From Lutraria lutraria (taxonomy: Eukaryota > Mollusca > Bivalvia > Venerida > Mactridae), in the NCBI GenBank assembly GCA_964023205.1, contig OZ026840.1, positions 15,294,454 through 15,358,453 on the forward strand: a stretch of 64,000 bases of DNA, read 5' to 3'. A program made the translations under genes and the position numbers. This document shows, piece after piece, positions 36,601 to 48,600 of the stretch. The first letter of the stretch is position 1. Every line of letters begins with the position of its first letter. The notes beneath the pieces were generated by a model. That model searched no databases. It saw only the letters and a program-made list of their open reading frames with translations, and was not told where the DNA came from.

Positions 36601-39600
36601 AAACATTATTACCAATGGTGATGTATTGCAGAGCACGCTGGATATACGTGTAATACAGGAGCAGATGTGTGGCGCCAGCGTGACTTCAAACTTTACCATC
36701 AAGCCAAAGCTACTTGGTAAGTCACAGCCAAATATAATGATTAATTTGTCCTACGTTCAAGATGATACTACTCTTATACAATGTATATGTATATCTGTTT
36801 ATAAAATCAACTTGACTAGCTGACTTTACTGATTCCTAGGTTCTGATTGCCAATATTTTAGGTTTGAAATCAAATGTTCTGCGTTTCCACCAAACCAATC
36901 GTTCCTATACCCTTTTCTGTCAGCCGAAGCCACTTTCGGTCTTTTTTCTTGTCGTTTATTTCATTTTCATATCACGGAACTATATCTACGAACTTATAAA
37001 AATGTATTTGATAAGAAAGTTTAACCGACCTTTTGGGGGGAGGGGGTGATGGAAACTTGGTATTTATTGTTTTGCCTTGACTGTCCTACCATTATGTAAT
37101 CTCATCTAGAGTTTGACGGCGAGTCCAGGGACATACTAGTACCTACATATACGCACCGTACGCATGTGCATACACTTGCTGCCTGCAATGACATATGTTT
37201 ATGTCTAAAATAGTATAAAAAGAAACAAAACAGGGAAAACTCTTCGAATGGTGGAAAGAACAAAGAGATGAAGATAATGAATCTTTAGACATACAAATAT
37301 AGACATGTGACTACTACTTCGTGCATCGTAGAATGCTCCCGGGTTACATTATTGTGCACTAAATTTGACGAAAGGAACGCCCCTTGACAAATCAAGTTGC
37401 TCTGGTCCATTACATAGTACTTTCATTCAACTCCAGGCTTAGAAATGCATTGGTTAAATGTTAGTATAGCGGATATGTAGAACAAATTTCCTAACCTACA
37501 CATTTCAGTGAAGCCACATCCGATCACTAATCTTAGAAGTCACGTGATTAACAGTACCTGTATTCGGCTACAATGGAACAAATATGTTAAACTGATACCA
37601 GAAGTCAAACATGTGTATAGAATCCAGAGAGACAATATTTGGAATTCAGAAAAGGAAAACTATGTAATATTTTTTGCAGTATTATTTTTACAATCACATG
37701 TAAAGTGCAACCTCTCCAAAGCAACACTCTTTAGGATTAGCAAAAGTATGTTGTTGTTGAAAGGTTGTTGCTCTAGAGAGGTTAAGTTAATAGTTAAATC
37801 GTGAAGTCCATGGAAAAAAGCATGCTGTTTTTGAAGGGAGGTTGGTGCTCAAGAGAGGGCCGTTCTAGAGAGGTTGAACTAAAATATTTTGATACTCAAA
37901 TGTTAATGTGTTCACTGGAACTATTAACAGATAGGAACACAAGCACGTGCGTACTTTGCATTGTCTCGTGCGGACAATGATGTCTGGTGGCAAACTGCAT
38001 AAACATCGCCGGAAATGTATTTAGGATTTTGTATAGGGTTTGCGCTCGTTTCCGACAATATTTCAAGTATACATCGGCGAGCATTTAGCACAACTTGATT
38101 CACCATCCCCTTTTTTGTAGTGAATTCATAGGTGCTCAAATAATCATATGAATTTGGTGAGATCCACGTATTGCTTAATTCAGAGCTATATATGTAATAA
38201 GGATATGTCAGAGAGTGGGGCAAATACTTCTTGTATCTGATTCTTCACTTTAACCGAATTCAGTTTAACCAGTTTTGATGTATATTTTATGACAAGGTTA
38301 TTATAAGCGATCCACAACCAGCTGATGGTGTGAACAGATTTCAAACAAAAACTTTATGTGACCTTGAAGAAGACACCAAGTATACATTTAGTGTGGAACA
38401 AAAACCTGACAAGGAAGGATTCTGGAGCAACAGTGTCACAACAGAAAAGAGAACATTAAAAGATGGTCAGTTATGTTTTATTATAATGTACAGTAGAGTA
38501 GGGTTATAGTGAATTCATGGGGAAAATACAACGTAACACCAACGTCTCAATATTTCCATTATATAAAATAGTCAGATGTTTCAGCATATCCGAATTTGCT
38601 ATTACAATGTTTTATTGTACAATGCATTCGTTGTCACATCAATATACAATGTAGTTGAACTAAATTTACAATTTCTGTAAACTGTCCGATATTCACGCGT
38701 ATAAGAATGTAAATATAACAACTGATTGGTAGTCACCTATACACAGTTTTCTCTTTCTTATTTAATCTTTAGCAACACGAACTAACATCCCAATCAACTT
38801 TACTGTGTCCGTCTCAATGAAACTTGAAATAACGTACATGTGTTTGCTTTTATCTTATATATAGGCTTTATTGCACATCATTTATTATAAGTTTTAAACT
38901 TCATGCCTTTTATGTTTCTATTCCAGTTCCAAGCGTCAGTCCAAAAGTAATGCCTGGAGGTTATTATTGGGACCCTAAAGAATGCTCAGATGGAGGAACA
39001 AAGAGAACAGTGTGTGTATCCTGGATGGTGAGGTTATACTTATTAAAGTCTCATAAGCATATAAATTTATCGGTCATTATAGTTTCTATTTGTCTGATAA
39101 CAGAGGAATCCGGGGCGTTTTCCTCCCGTGCATACTTTATAGCAAGAAAAAATGTTTCCGAAACCATTATCGTTTACTATTTATAGAACAGTTGTGTTTT
39201 CCCGCAGTCATACTATGCTCTCGGCATAAAGTGACGTCACACGCTTTATATATTTCCAACATTACAAAATCAAAATTCACAGCGAAAGGTGTTTTATGAA
39301 GAAAAGGGACTCGTTTTGTCGATAATCATTATCTTGGGATAATATCAGCGATTTTTCGTTTTATATCAAAGAGCTAATGGGACTTTAAACATTTTGAGAT
39401 TACTGCTGTCCTACGTGTTTTAAGTGCTATGGTCACCTTTGTGGTATCCCAATAAACAACGGTATTATGACAATCTTTGTGACATAAAACTCCAAAAGTA
39501 CCACGTGACCTGCAATAACAAGATTCCATTAGCTTTTCTTTATAAAGTCCCTTGTCTTTTACTTAATTTTGTATATTTAAGGCACCATTTCCATTGCTGA

Positions 39601-42600
39601 TTTGTGATTTTGGTTGACTTAGTTACAATGGTAACGAGGAATTTCTTATTTTACAAAAGTTTTTGTTTTATTTCAGAACATCGACGCCATTGATGAGAAT
39701 GGAAGAATGAGAGGAATTGATGTAACTTTCACACAAACCGGAAGTTACGAACCGGAAGTGCACAAATCATTTTCCGAGGACACGACATATGGATGTACGA
39801 GATTGTCGTGTGATTCCGCATACACTGTGTCGGTCAGTGCTCGAAATGAGATCGGAATGTCGCACAAACCGTCGACTATCTATGTGCAAAAATGGCTTAA
39901 AGGTACGTGGCGTTCTGTACTCTTTATGAGCATTCTTGTTAGATTCAATGTGTTATCCTGCAATATATGTTCAATCTTTACAACCACCTCCTAGTTCTGA
40001 CTGGTTTTCAATATACAGTAAATCCCATCAAAGCCGTACCTATTCACACTTGGGAGTCCGGTTTACAAGGATTCCGGTTTTCTGGGAATCCGGTTTTCAC
40101 GGAGTCCGGTTTTCAGGGGATTCCGGTTTTCAGGGAGTCCGGTTTTCAGGGGGTCCGGTTTCCAGGGGGTTCCGGTTTTCATGGAGTTCGGTTTTCAGGG
40201 GATTCCGGTTTTCAGGGGGTCCGGTTTCCAGGGATACCGGTTTTCAGGGAGTCAATACTTCGAATGACTGCCTCTGTTCTGTTAAAGGTTTGCAATGGTT
40301 TGGTGTTTCTCATTGTAACATTGTCCTTTTACATCAACAGATGCTCATCAGCCGAGTTTCATAGTGGAAATGGACCGGAGACTTGTACGCAGAGGTCCAC
40401 CGGAAGTTGTCATTACGTTTGACCCTCCACAGACAGACACCTCGGATATTTATGTGTCTTGGTGTGTTATAGAAATGGGACGATGCATGGTATATGCTTG
40501 TTTTTTTTTCAAGGCCTTATTTGCTCTTCTTTAAACCTCCTAAAACATGTACAGTACAAACCCTCCAGTGCGGCCCTCTCTCGAGCAACAACCTCCCTTC
40601 TACAGCAGCAAGAGTTTTCTTAACTACTTATATAACCTCTCTAGAGCAACAACCTCTCAACGACAGCATAAGTTTGCTACTCCCAAAGGGTGATGCATTG
40701 GAAACTTATGTTGTTGTTGAGAGGCTGTTGCTCTAGAGAGGTTAGATTAATGGTCAAATCGTGCAGTGGGACAAAATCATGCTTTTTTGATTGGAGGTTG
40801 TTGCTCAAGAAAGATTCGTTCTGGAATGGTTGCACTTTAGTTCTTAACTGTATACCGAACTTTGACGCACGCAAAATATGATCAATAAAGGACATTACAA
40901 TCATGACCACAGTAACACTTAACATACAGTATAACACGGTTATAGCGAATTCCTGGCGACCCGTACAAATACAATGAAACCTTCCTACAACGGCCACCAA
41001 TGGGAAGGACAAAACATGGCTGTTGTAATGAGGAAGCTGTTGAGAGAAAGAAAAAAAGAGTAAAAAGTCGATTTGGGTAGGTAGTATACTGGCCGTAGCA
41101 AGGAGTTTGTTGTTGTTCGGTGGTGACCGTTCATGGAGATTGCACTGTACTTCCTCGCATCAATATTTTACTACATGTATGTCTAAAACAATGATATGAA
41201 AATAAACAAACGGCATGTTCATAGAAAAAATACGCTTCACAGTGTTTAATACTGTATAACATTGTTGCTTAAGGATTAGAAACTAAGAGTTTGTTTTTCC
41301 AGAATGACGGTTTCGTGGATTGGGAAAAAATTGATTCGAACAAAACACAAGTTCCGATCAAACCTAAAACGACTGGGACATATTCCTACTCTGTCAGTAT
41401 ATCCAAGGGAGATGTTAGCTACGGGTCTCATTGGGAACATTGTATTTATACAAAAGGAGTCTGTAAGTATACACCTATTGAATTTAAACTTAAAGGCAAT
41501 ATTTATGCCCCCGTATCGATAGATCGGGGATATATTGTTTTTGGCCTGTCTGTCAGTTTGTCTGTCTGTTTGTGCCAAACGTTAAGCTTGCCTGTAAAAT
41601 CAAAACGCTTTCACCTACAATCATCAAACTTCCTATGTTGGTACCTCATGACAACCTATAAAGGAAAATGGACAAATCATGACTCTAAGAATTGTACCTT
41701 CGAATGGGACTTTGTTTTTTATATGTTCGTATTCACATTATTCAAAGGATAAATTACTGCTGGGTATCCCAATGAACTTGTTCTTTTGTATCCCAATGAA
41801 CTTGTTCTCTTGTATCCCAATGAACTTGTTCTCTTGTATCCCAATGAACTTGTTCTCTTGTATCCCAATGAACTTGTTCTCTTGTATCCCAATGAACTTG
41901 TTCTCTTGTATCCCAATGAACTTGCTCTCTTGTATCCCAATGAACTTGCTTTCTTGTATCCCAATGAACTTGCTCTCTTGTATCCCAATGAACTTGTTCT
42001 CTTGTATCCCAATGAACTTTCTCTCTTGTATCCCAATGAACTTGTTCTCTTGTATCCCAATGAACTTATTCTCTTGTATCCCAATGAACTTGCCCTCTTG
42101 TATCCCAATGAACTTGCTCTCTTGTATCCCACTAAACTTGTTCTCTTGTATCCCAATGAACTTGCTCTCTTGTATCCCAATGAACTTGCTCTCTTGTATC
42201 CCAATGAACTTGTTCTCTTGTATCCCAATGAACTTGTTCTCTTGTATCCCAATGAACTTGCCCTCTTGTATCCCAATGAACTTGCTCTCTTGTATCCCAA
42301 TGAACTTGTTCTCTTGTATCCCAATGAACTTGCCCTCTTGTATCCCAATGAACTTGCTCTCTTGTATCCCAATGAACTTGTTATCTTGTATCCCAATGAA
42401 CTTGCTCTCTTGTATCCCAAATGAACTTGCTCTCTTGTATCCCAATGAACTTGCTCTCTTGTATCCCAATGAACTTGCTCTCTTGTATCCCAATGAACTT
42501 GCTCTCTTGTATCCCAATGAACTTGCTCTCTTGTATCCCAATGAACTTGTTCTCTTGTATCCCAATGAACTTGTTCTCTTGTATCCCAATGAACTTGCCC

Positions 42601-45600
42601 TCTTGTATCCCAATGAACTTGCTCTCTTGTATCCCAATGAACTTGTTCTCTTGTATCCCAATGAACTTGCCCTCTTGTATCCCAATGAACTTGCTCCCTT
42701 GTATCCCAATGAACTTGTTATCTTGTATCCCAATGAACTTGCTCTCTTGTATCCCAAATGAACTTGCTCTCTTGTATCCCAATGAACTTGCTCTCTTGTA
42801 TCCCAATGAACTTGCTCTCTTGTATCCCAATGAACTTGCTCTCTTGTATCCCAATGAACTTGTTCTCTTGTATCCCAATGAACTTGCTCTCTTGTATCCC
42901 AATGAACTTGCTCTCTTGTATCCCAATGAACTTGCTCTCTTGTTTCCCAATGAACTTGATCTCTTGTATCCCAATGAACTTGCTCTCTTGTATCCCAATG
43001 AACTTGCTCTCTTGTATCCCAATGAACTTGTTCTCTTGTATCCCAATGAACTTGCTTTCTTGTACAGAACATTCATCACGACAGTAAAATCTTACTTTGA
43101 ATCAATTTCAATACTAACTGCAACTGTGGCCGAGTTGTTAGGGTGTCCGTCTTCGGAGCGGGAGATCGAACGTTCGAATCCCAGTTGAGTTTAGGTTAGA
43201 ACTGATGCGGCCGTCGGTTGGTGAGCCATCATCTAGTTAAATAATGGTTACCGTAGGCCCATATCAGCTAGGTACCCTGCAAAAAGAGAAGGGATTCGGG
43301 TGGTACTTTGCAAACAAAAGACAGGTGTCTCATAAGACAACCTGGCTTGTCCCTTCAATAGGGCGACACTATAATAAACAAAACCTTTACTAAGACCCTT
43401 TTCGAAACTAATACATGTAGTTATACTCATAATGTTCGCAGCATTGTTTAATAATTCATCACAGAGTTCATAAAATGTACAAGTGAAACATCAATAATTC
43501 GACACTAAGACAAAACTGCCACAATTATCAAATATTTCTTTACTATTGTTACATATGTCTTTACATTTTAACAAATAACATTAATTCAATACATGTATTG
43601 TTACAGTTTTATTTGATCTCAAATATTGTCTAGTATCGAGGTTACGTTTAAACTTTGAATTAATTTCCTTACTCGTGACTAATTACTTGTTCTAATTGTT
43701 TTTTTGCATTATTTCCAGTTTCACACTCGCGTTAAGTTCAGACTAAGTACAATGTATGAATTCATGTTCATGTTCATTTAACAATAAGTACTGTTCATGG
43801 CGTAAAATGATATTCTTATTATAATTATATTGTTGGATACTAGACAAAAGACTAGAAAAAGACTAGTTAAGCAAAATGTAAACACATTGTTTATTGTTAA
43901 CAAATTCAGAACAATGTCAACTTTGATGTACATGTGACCCTATAGTTCATTGACCTATTCAGTGCTTTGATCACGATTATATCTTAATATATATTGTTCT
44001 TAGTTATACTTTTATTTCACTAATTGTTTTGCCCCCTTTCGAAGAACTGGGATATACATAGTCGGTCCGTAACCAAACCTTGTCCAGGCAATACAGTAAC
44101 TAGAGAAATGTTATGCCTAAACTACTCAGACTTGGTTGGGAGGTTGGTCATCACATGTAGATGACGACCCCTATTGATTTTGAGGTCAGTAGGTCAAAAG
44201 TCAAGGTCATACCATCCAGTTGGCCTTTAGGTGGCATCCATGTTTTACAAACACTTCTTGTTACTACTTATGCTGTTACTATTGTCACAAAATTATTATG
44301 GTTGTGTAACCCTTTTCAATGATTGTAGGGGGTTCGCTATATTAATTAAACACGGTTGAAATGATTTCTTGGAGAATAATTACTTCAGTAAATTAATACT
44401 TTACTATATCTACATAAATTTAGAAGGAAAGTGGAAAAATAAATACTTCATAAACATCAAACTCTTCTCAAAATCCGAGTTCACAATATTCGTTTTTTCC
44501 AATACCAAAATACAGACAACACACTGTAGGACAATGCCACATTGTAAACAATGGTTATCAACACGCTGTAGAACAATGCCACATTGTAAACAATGGTTAT
44601 CAACACGCTGTAGGACAATGTCACATTGTAAACAATGGTTATCAACACGCTGTAGGACAATGCCACATTGTAAACAATGGTTATCAACACGCTGTAGGAC
44701 AATGCCACATTGTAAACAATGCTTATCAACACACTGTAGGACAATGCCACATTGTAAACAATGGTTATCAACACGCTGTAGGACAATGCCACATTGTAAA
44801 CAATGGTTATCAACACGCTGTAGGACAATGCCACATTGTAAACAATGGTTATCAACACGCTGTAGGACAATGCCACATTGTAAACAATGCTTATCCGTTT
44901 AAAGCAAAATATAGACAAACCTATGTTAACACAATGCCACATTGTAAAACAATACTATTACATTTTTGTACTTTTAAAGCAAAATACAGATTCAAATTTG
45001 GACAAAGGTCAATTTTGGTATCACATATATTGATACAACAGAAAAAATCACTAATGATTTAACGTATAGTAAAAATCATTTGTGCATTTTATCTATTGTA
45101 TTAATATATGTTGATAATCAAAATCTAATTCCATGGGATTTTCATCTAGCAATAATGAATTCTTTCCCTGCCTGCTGATAAGCCAATCCTTTGATTCAAG
45201 GTGATTATCAAAAGGTAGTTAACGGCAGAAAAATATGTTTATATGATTGTTTTTACAGCACCTAAGGAATACCCATCAAACATGATAGTGACAGCAGGAT
45301 CTGAAGACAATACATTGGTTACTTCATGGGACAAAGTGGGATGCAAGTCTGGGGAGCCACTTATTATTGCTTACAGGGTCAAATATTGCCTCAAAGAAAG
45401 CGGAAAATGCTTAGGTTAGTCGATGTATTGATGTATTTGTTACTTTATACATGACCTTTAAAAGTCCTTGTCTTTAAATCCCCATTAGCTTTTTGGACGT
45501 GAAAATTAAAGTAGGTCTTATTTTACCTAGAAAGATGTCTTATCAGCGAAACTGACTTTTACATGCAATTAAAACATTCCAAAATTTGCTTTTTTAATCA

Positions 45601-48600
45601 CGAAAGGAGCTTGCAACAAATAAGAAAAAGCATCAGCGACATTTTTACGAGATGTGGCTAAAGAAAGGCATTATGTAAATATTGTTTTAGAGCAAACTAC
45701 TAAAGTATATTCTTATATTGTATTATCAATTCATCTATTGTTCTGCATTACAAAATTCAAAAAGCTAACGGGTCTTTAACAATATTACATTATGTAGTAT
45801 GGAATACCATGAAAAATACGCATATCTCCTAGAAATGTACCATGCATTTATGCCAACATACTTTCATGCTTTATAGAAATATCATTCCGGCAGTTTTTTC
45901 AACTTCAAAATCTGGCAACCCCAATCGTTGTAAATAAAAAATGTTTTGTCCTATTGTAAAGGCTATCTTTTGCCAGCTACCGCTAATTCGAGTGATTAAT
46001 TTGGCAATTAGTTGCGCATATCAAGATTATTACTGGTACAGAATCGATGTACGCTAATTAGGTTTACTGTCCGCTGATATTCTTTCGACATACTGTTTAA
46101 AGCAGGCGTAATTCGTCCAACATTGAACTCATATCTTTCGATATTGCATGTTTTACGAATATTTTACAGAAAAAGAGGTTCCTTCCAAAGTGTCAAAAGT
46201 AGTGTTAAGAGATCTAACAGAAGATACAGAATATGCAGTTCAGATTCAGGGACTTTCTGCAGAAAACCTCACTGGACCCTTGAGCCCCGCCGTGTCAGGA
46301 ACTCCCGTAAACAAAAGTAAGATCCATAGAGCATTATCTTTTAAGAGAAAGCATCGAAGAAAAGTAGTTTCACGTTTCTGGTGATGTTGGTGAATTGTAT
46401 CATGCATAAAGTGTACATGTTTGTACCATGGTAGTCTACTAAAATCGCCCCGCGCATATGTCGACGAGGAAATGTTTTATTAGAAAAATTATTATATAAA
46501 TATCACATCCCACAGAGGGTGATATAACGTAATGTTCACCTGAGACAAGTAATGTCGGAAAACAGATTGACCAAAACCCTGCACCTGGTAATATCGCGTG
46601 AGCGCATGAGGGCAGTTTCATCATGGCAAGCGAGCCGAAATGTAATGTCACCGGGTAATATTACGGATTATCACCCTCTGACGTCACATAAGACTATATA
46701 GTAAATCACGTGAGGTATAATAATATTACTTACACGAGTATACAATGAAACATTTTGTTCCATTGTGAATACTAACAGAAATTCGTTTCGCTTAGATATT
46801 CACAATATCGAACAGTTCTTCAAATCAAGTAATATTTGACAGTAGAGTTATATTTTGGTGTTGGTGTTTAAGGTCACACCAAAATTCGTGGTTATATGGC
46901 CATTGTTTCCGCTTTTAGTGGTGATAGAAGAGCGCAGAGTGTATACTTGGGTTTAACTGCCGACCTACGAATGTAAAGTTCGGAAAACTTCTTAAAACAT
47001 GACTTTTTCTGGTTTCGGATGGAATTTGAAATTGAGCGATGAGGGAAAAATAATAGTTCGACGACCTCAGAGGTCCGATCTGTAGAATTCCGAAACAGTG
47101 TTAAACTAATTGTGAAGAACCCTCAATACACAGTTTGTCAGAAGCTATGTCAAAATCATAATTATGGGCACCTAATCCGAGAAACACCAATGATCACAAA
47201 ATATCCTAATTGTATTGCAAGATAACTAAGGTTGCCTGGTGAATCTGCGTATTAATCAATATCTGCTTACTTTGTCTGTAGGCTTGAAGCTTGAAGTAAT
47301 AATTGGTATATCTTGTGGTGGATTAGCCATGCTAATTCTGGCTATCATTGGAATTGTATGCACTATCAGGTAAATATGTATTTATACTTATATGACTGCT
47401 TTTGGCCACATTATTGGAGAAAATAAAAAGTAAAATAGGAAACCTTAAAATGCTAGACACGATTTTAAACTAATTGACATGTATGTACCAGCTTACAAAC
47501 TCAAATCTTAAAATCTTAAACTTAAAATCCCAATATAAACAAAAGCTACATGTCCCTAAACCAAACCACCTGTTTCACACTGATAAGCACACAGCGGCAC
47601 AAAAATGTACAATGTACTTACATATGTGTCATAAAACGCAATCGCAATTATCACTGCATACATGATAACATTGTGAAAATAACTTTTGATAATAAAAGTG
47701 GACTACTAAAAGTATAATAAATAAATCACCGATCATTGGGACATATTATTGATAAGGATGAGCTCAAATTTAAGCATCAAATTGTCAAACGATGTTTACA
47801 ATAGTATTACTGATGTATAATCGGCGTCACTAGAAACTTACCACCCATACATTTGTCTATATTTCCTTAACAAAAATACATATCGATTTGATTTTTTTAT
47901 ATTGCACTCGGTGAGGTTTTGTTAAAATGATAAGCATAGTTTGGTACCAAAGTCATATAAACTATTGTATAAAGCAGTTTACACAGGATGTTAAAATTTG
48001 AAATATATAGGGGTGTGTAGGGTGGTACGTTTCTAGTGACGCTGAGTATATAAACGAAACACCATTGTTTGTTTTCCTTTCAGACTAATGAGAAGAAAGG
48101 CTAATAAATGGAAGAAAAAAGTAGGAGGCATACAGCTGCCCGAAACACTAGATCAGGATTTGACAAAAGATGTTTACAAAGCACCACCGAATCTGGTATA
48201 AATATACATGTAACTAATCATTTGTATATTAATAGCCTTCTGATAATTGCAAAACAAAGTAAAGTCGGTAAGTCCATATGAAATCAGCCACATATCGAAA
48301 TCACGCCCCGACTTTCCAGTACGTAGTTACGTACTGACATAGCGAAATATAGAACGTCCGGTCCCTGGACTTGCCGAAAAACGCCTAAAATGCCGAAAAA
48401 CAGCCGTTTTCGGCATTATATGCGTTTTTCGGCATTTAGGCGTTTTTCGGCATGTCCAGGCACCCCAGAACGTCAAATAAAATTTTAAAAGACAGAAAAG
48501 TCCGATGTGGCTTACATTTTGTGGATTCGCAACACTTCACCTAGGAATGATTCAGTGGTGCGGCTTATCAGCTGTCACATGAGGATTTCTGGCCTTCTTC

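Larger units (their letters stand above)
40341..41462 (+). other. Receptor 1 exons 9-10: fourth FN3 domain
   Basis: FIVEMDRRLV...FDPPQTDTSDIYVSWCVIE | NDGFVDWEK...YSYSVSISKGDVSYGSHWEHC. The exon 9/10 junction is phase 0. Confidence 0.82.

Noticed and set aside
39936..40422. 142- and 151-codon frames around 40 kb
   Set aside because: They run over the TCCGGTTTTCAGGG minisatellite and into exon 9 out of frame.
41679..43188. Long open frames (up to 444 codons) on both strands across the 24-bp array
   Set aside because: They arise because the unit is a multiple of three without stops in several frames, and they lie between two in-phase receptor exons.
43121..43195. tRNA gene
   Set aside because: Head of SINE family 3, which is repeated at 13457-13722.
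44369..44942. 177- and 153-codon frames over the 42-bp repeat
   Set aside because: Same reason: a repeat unit divisible by three, intronic.
44519..44950. CRISPR-like array
   Set aside because: Units are contiguous with no unique spacers, in a eukaryotic intron.
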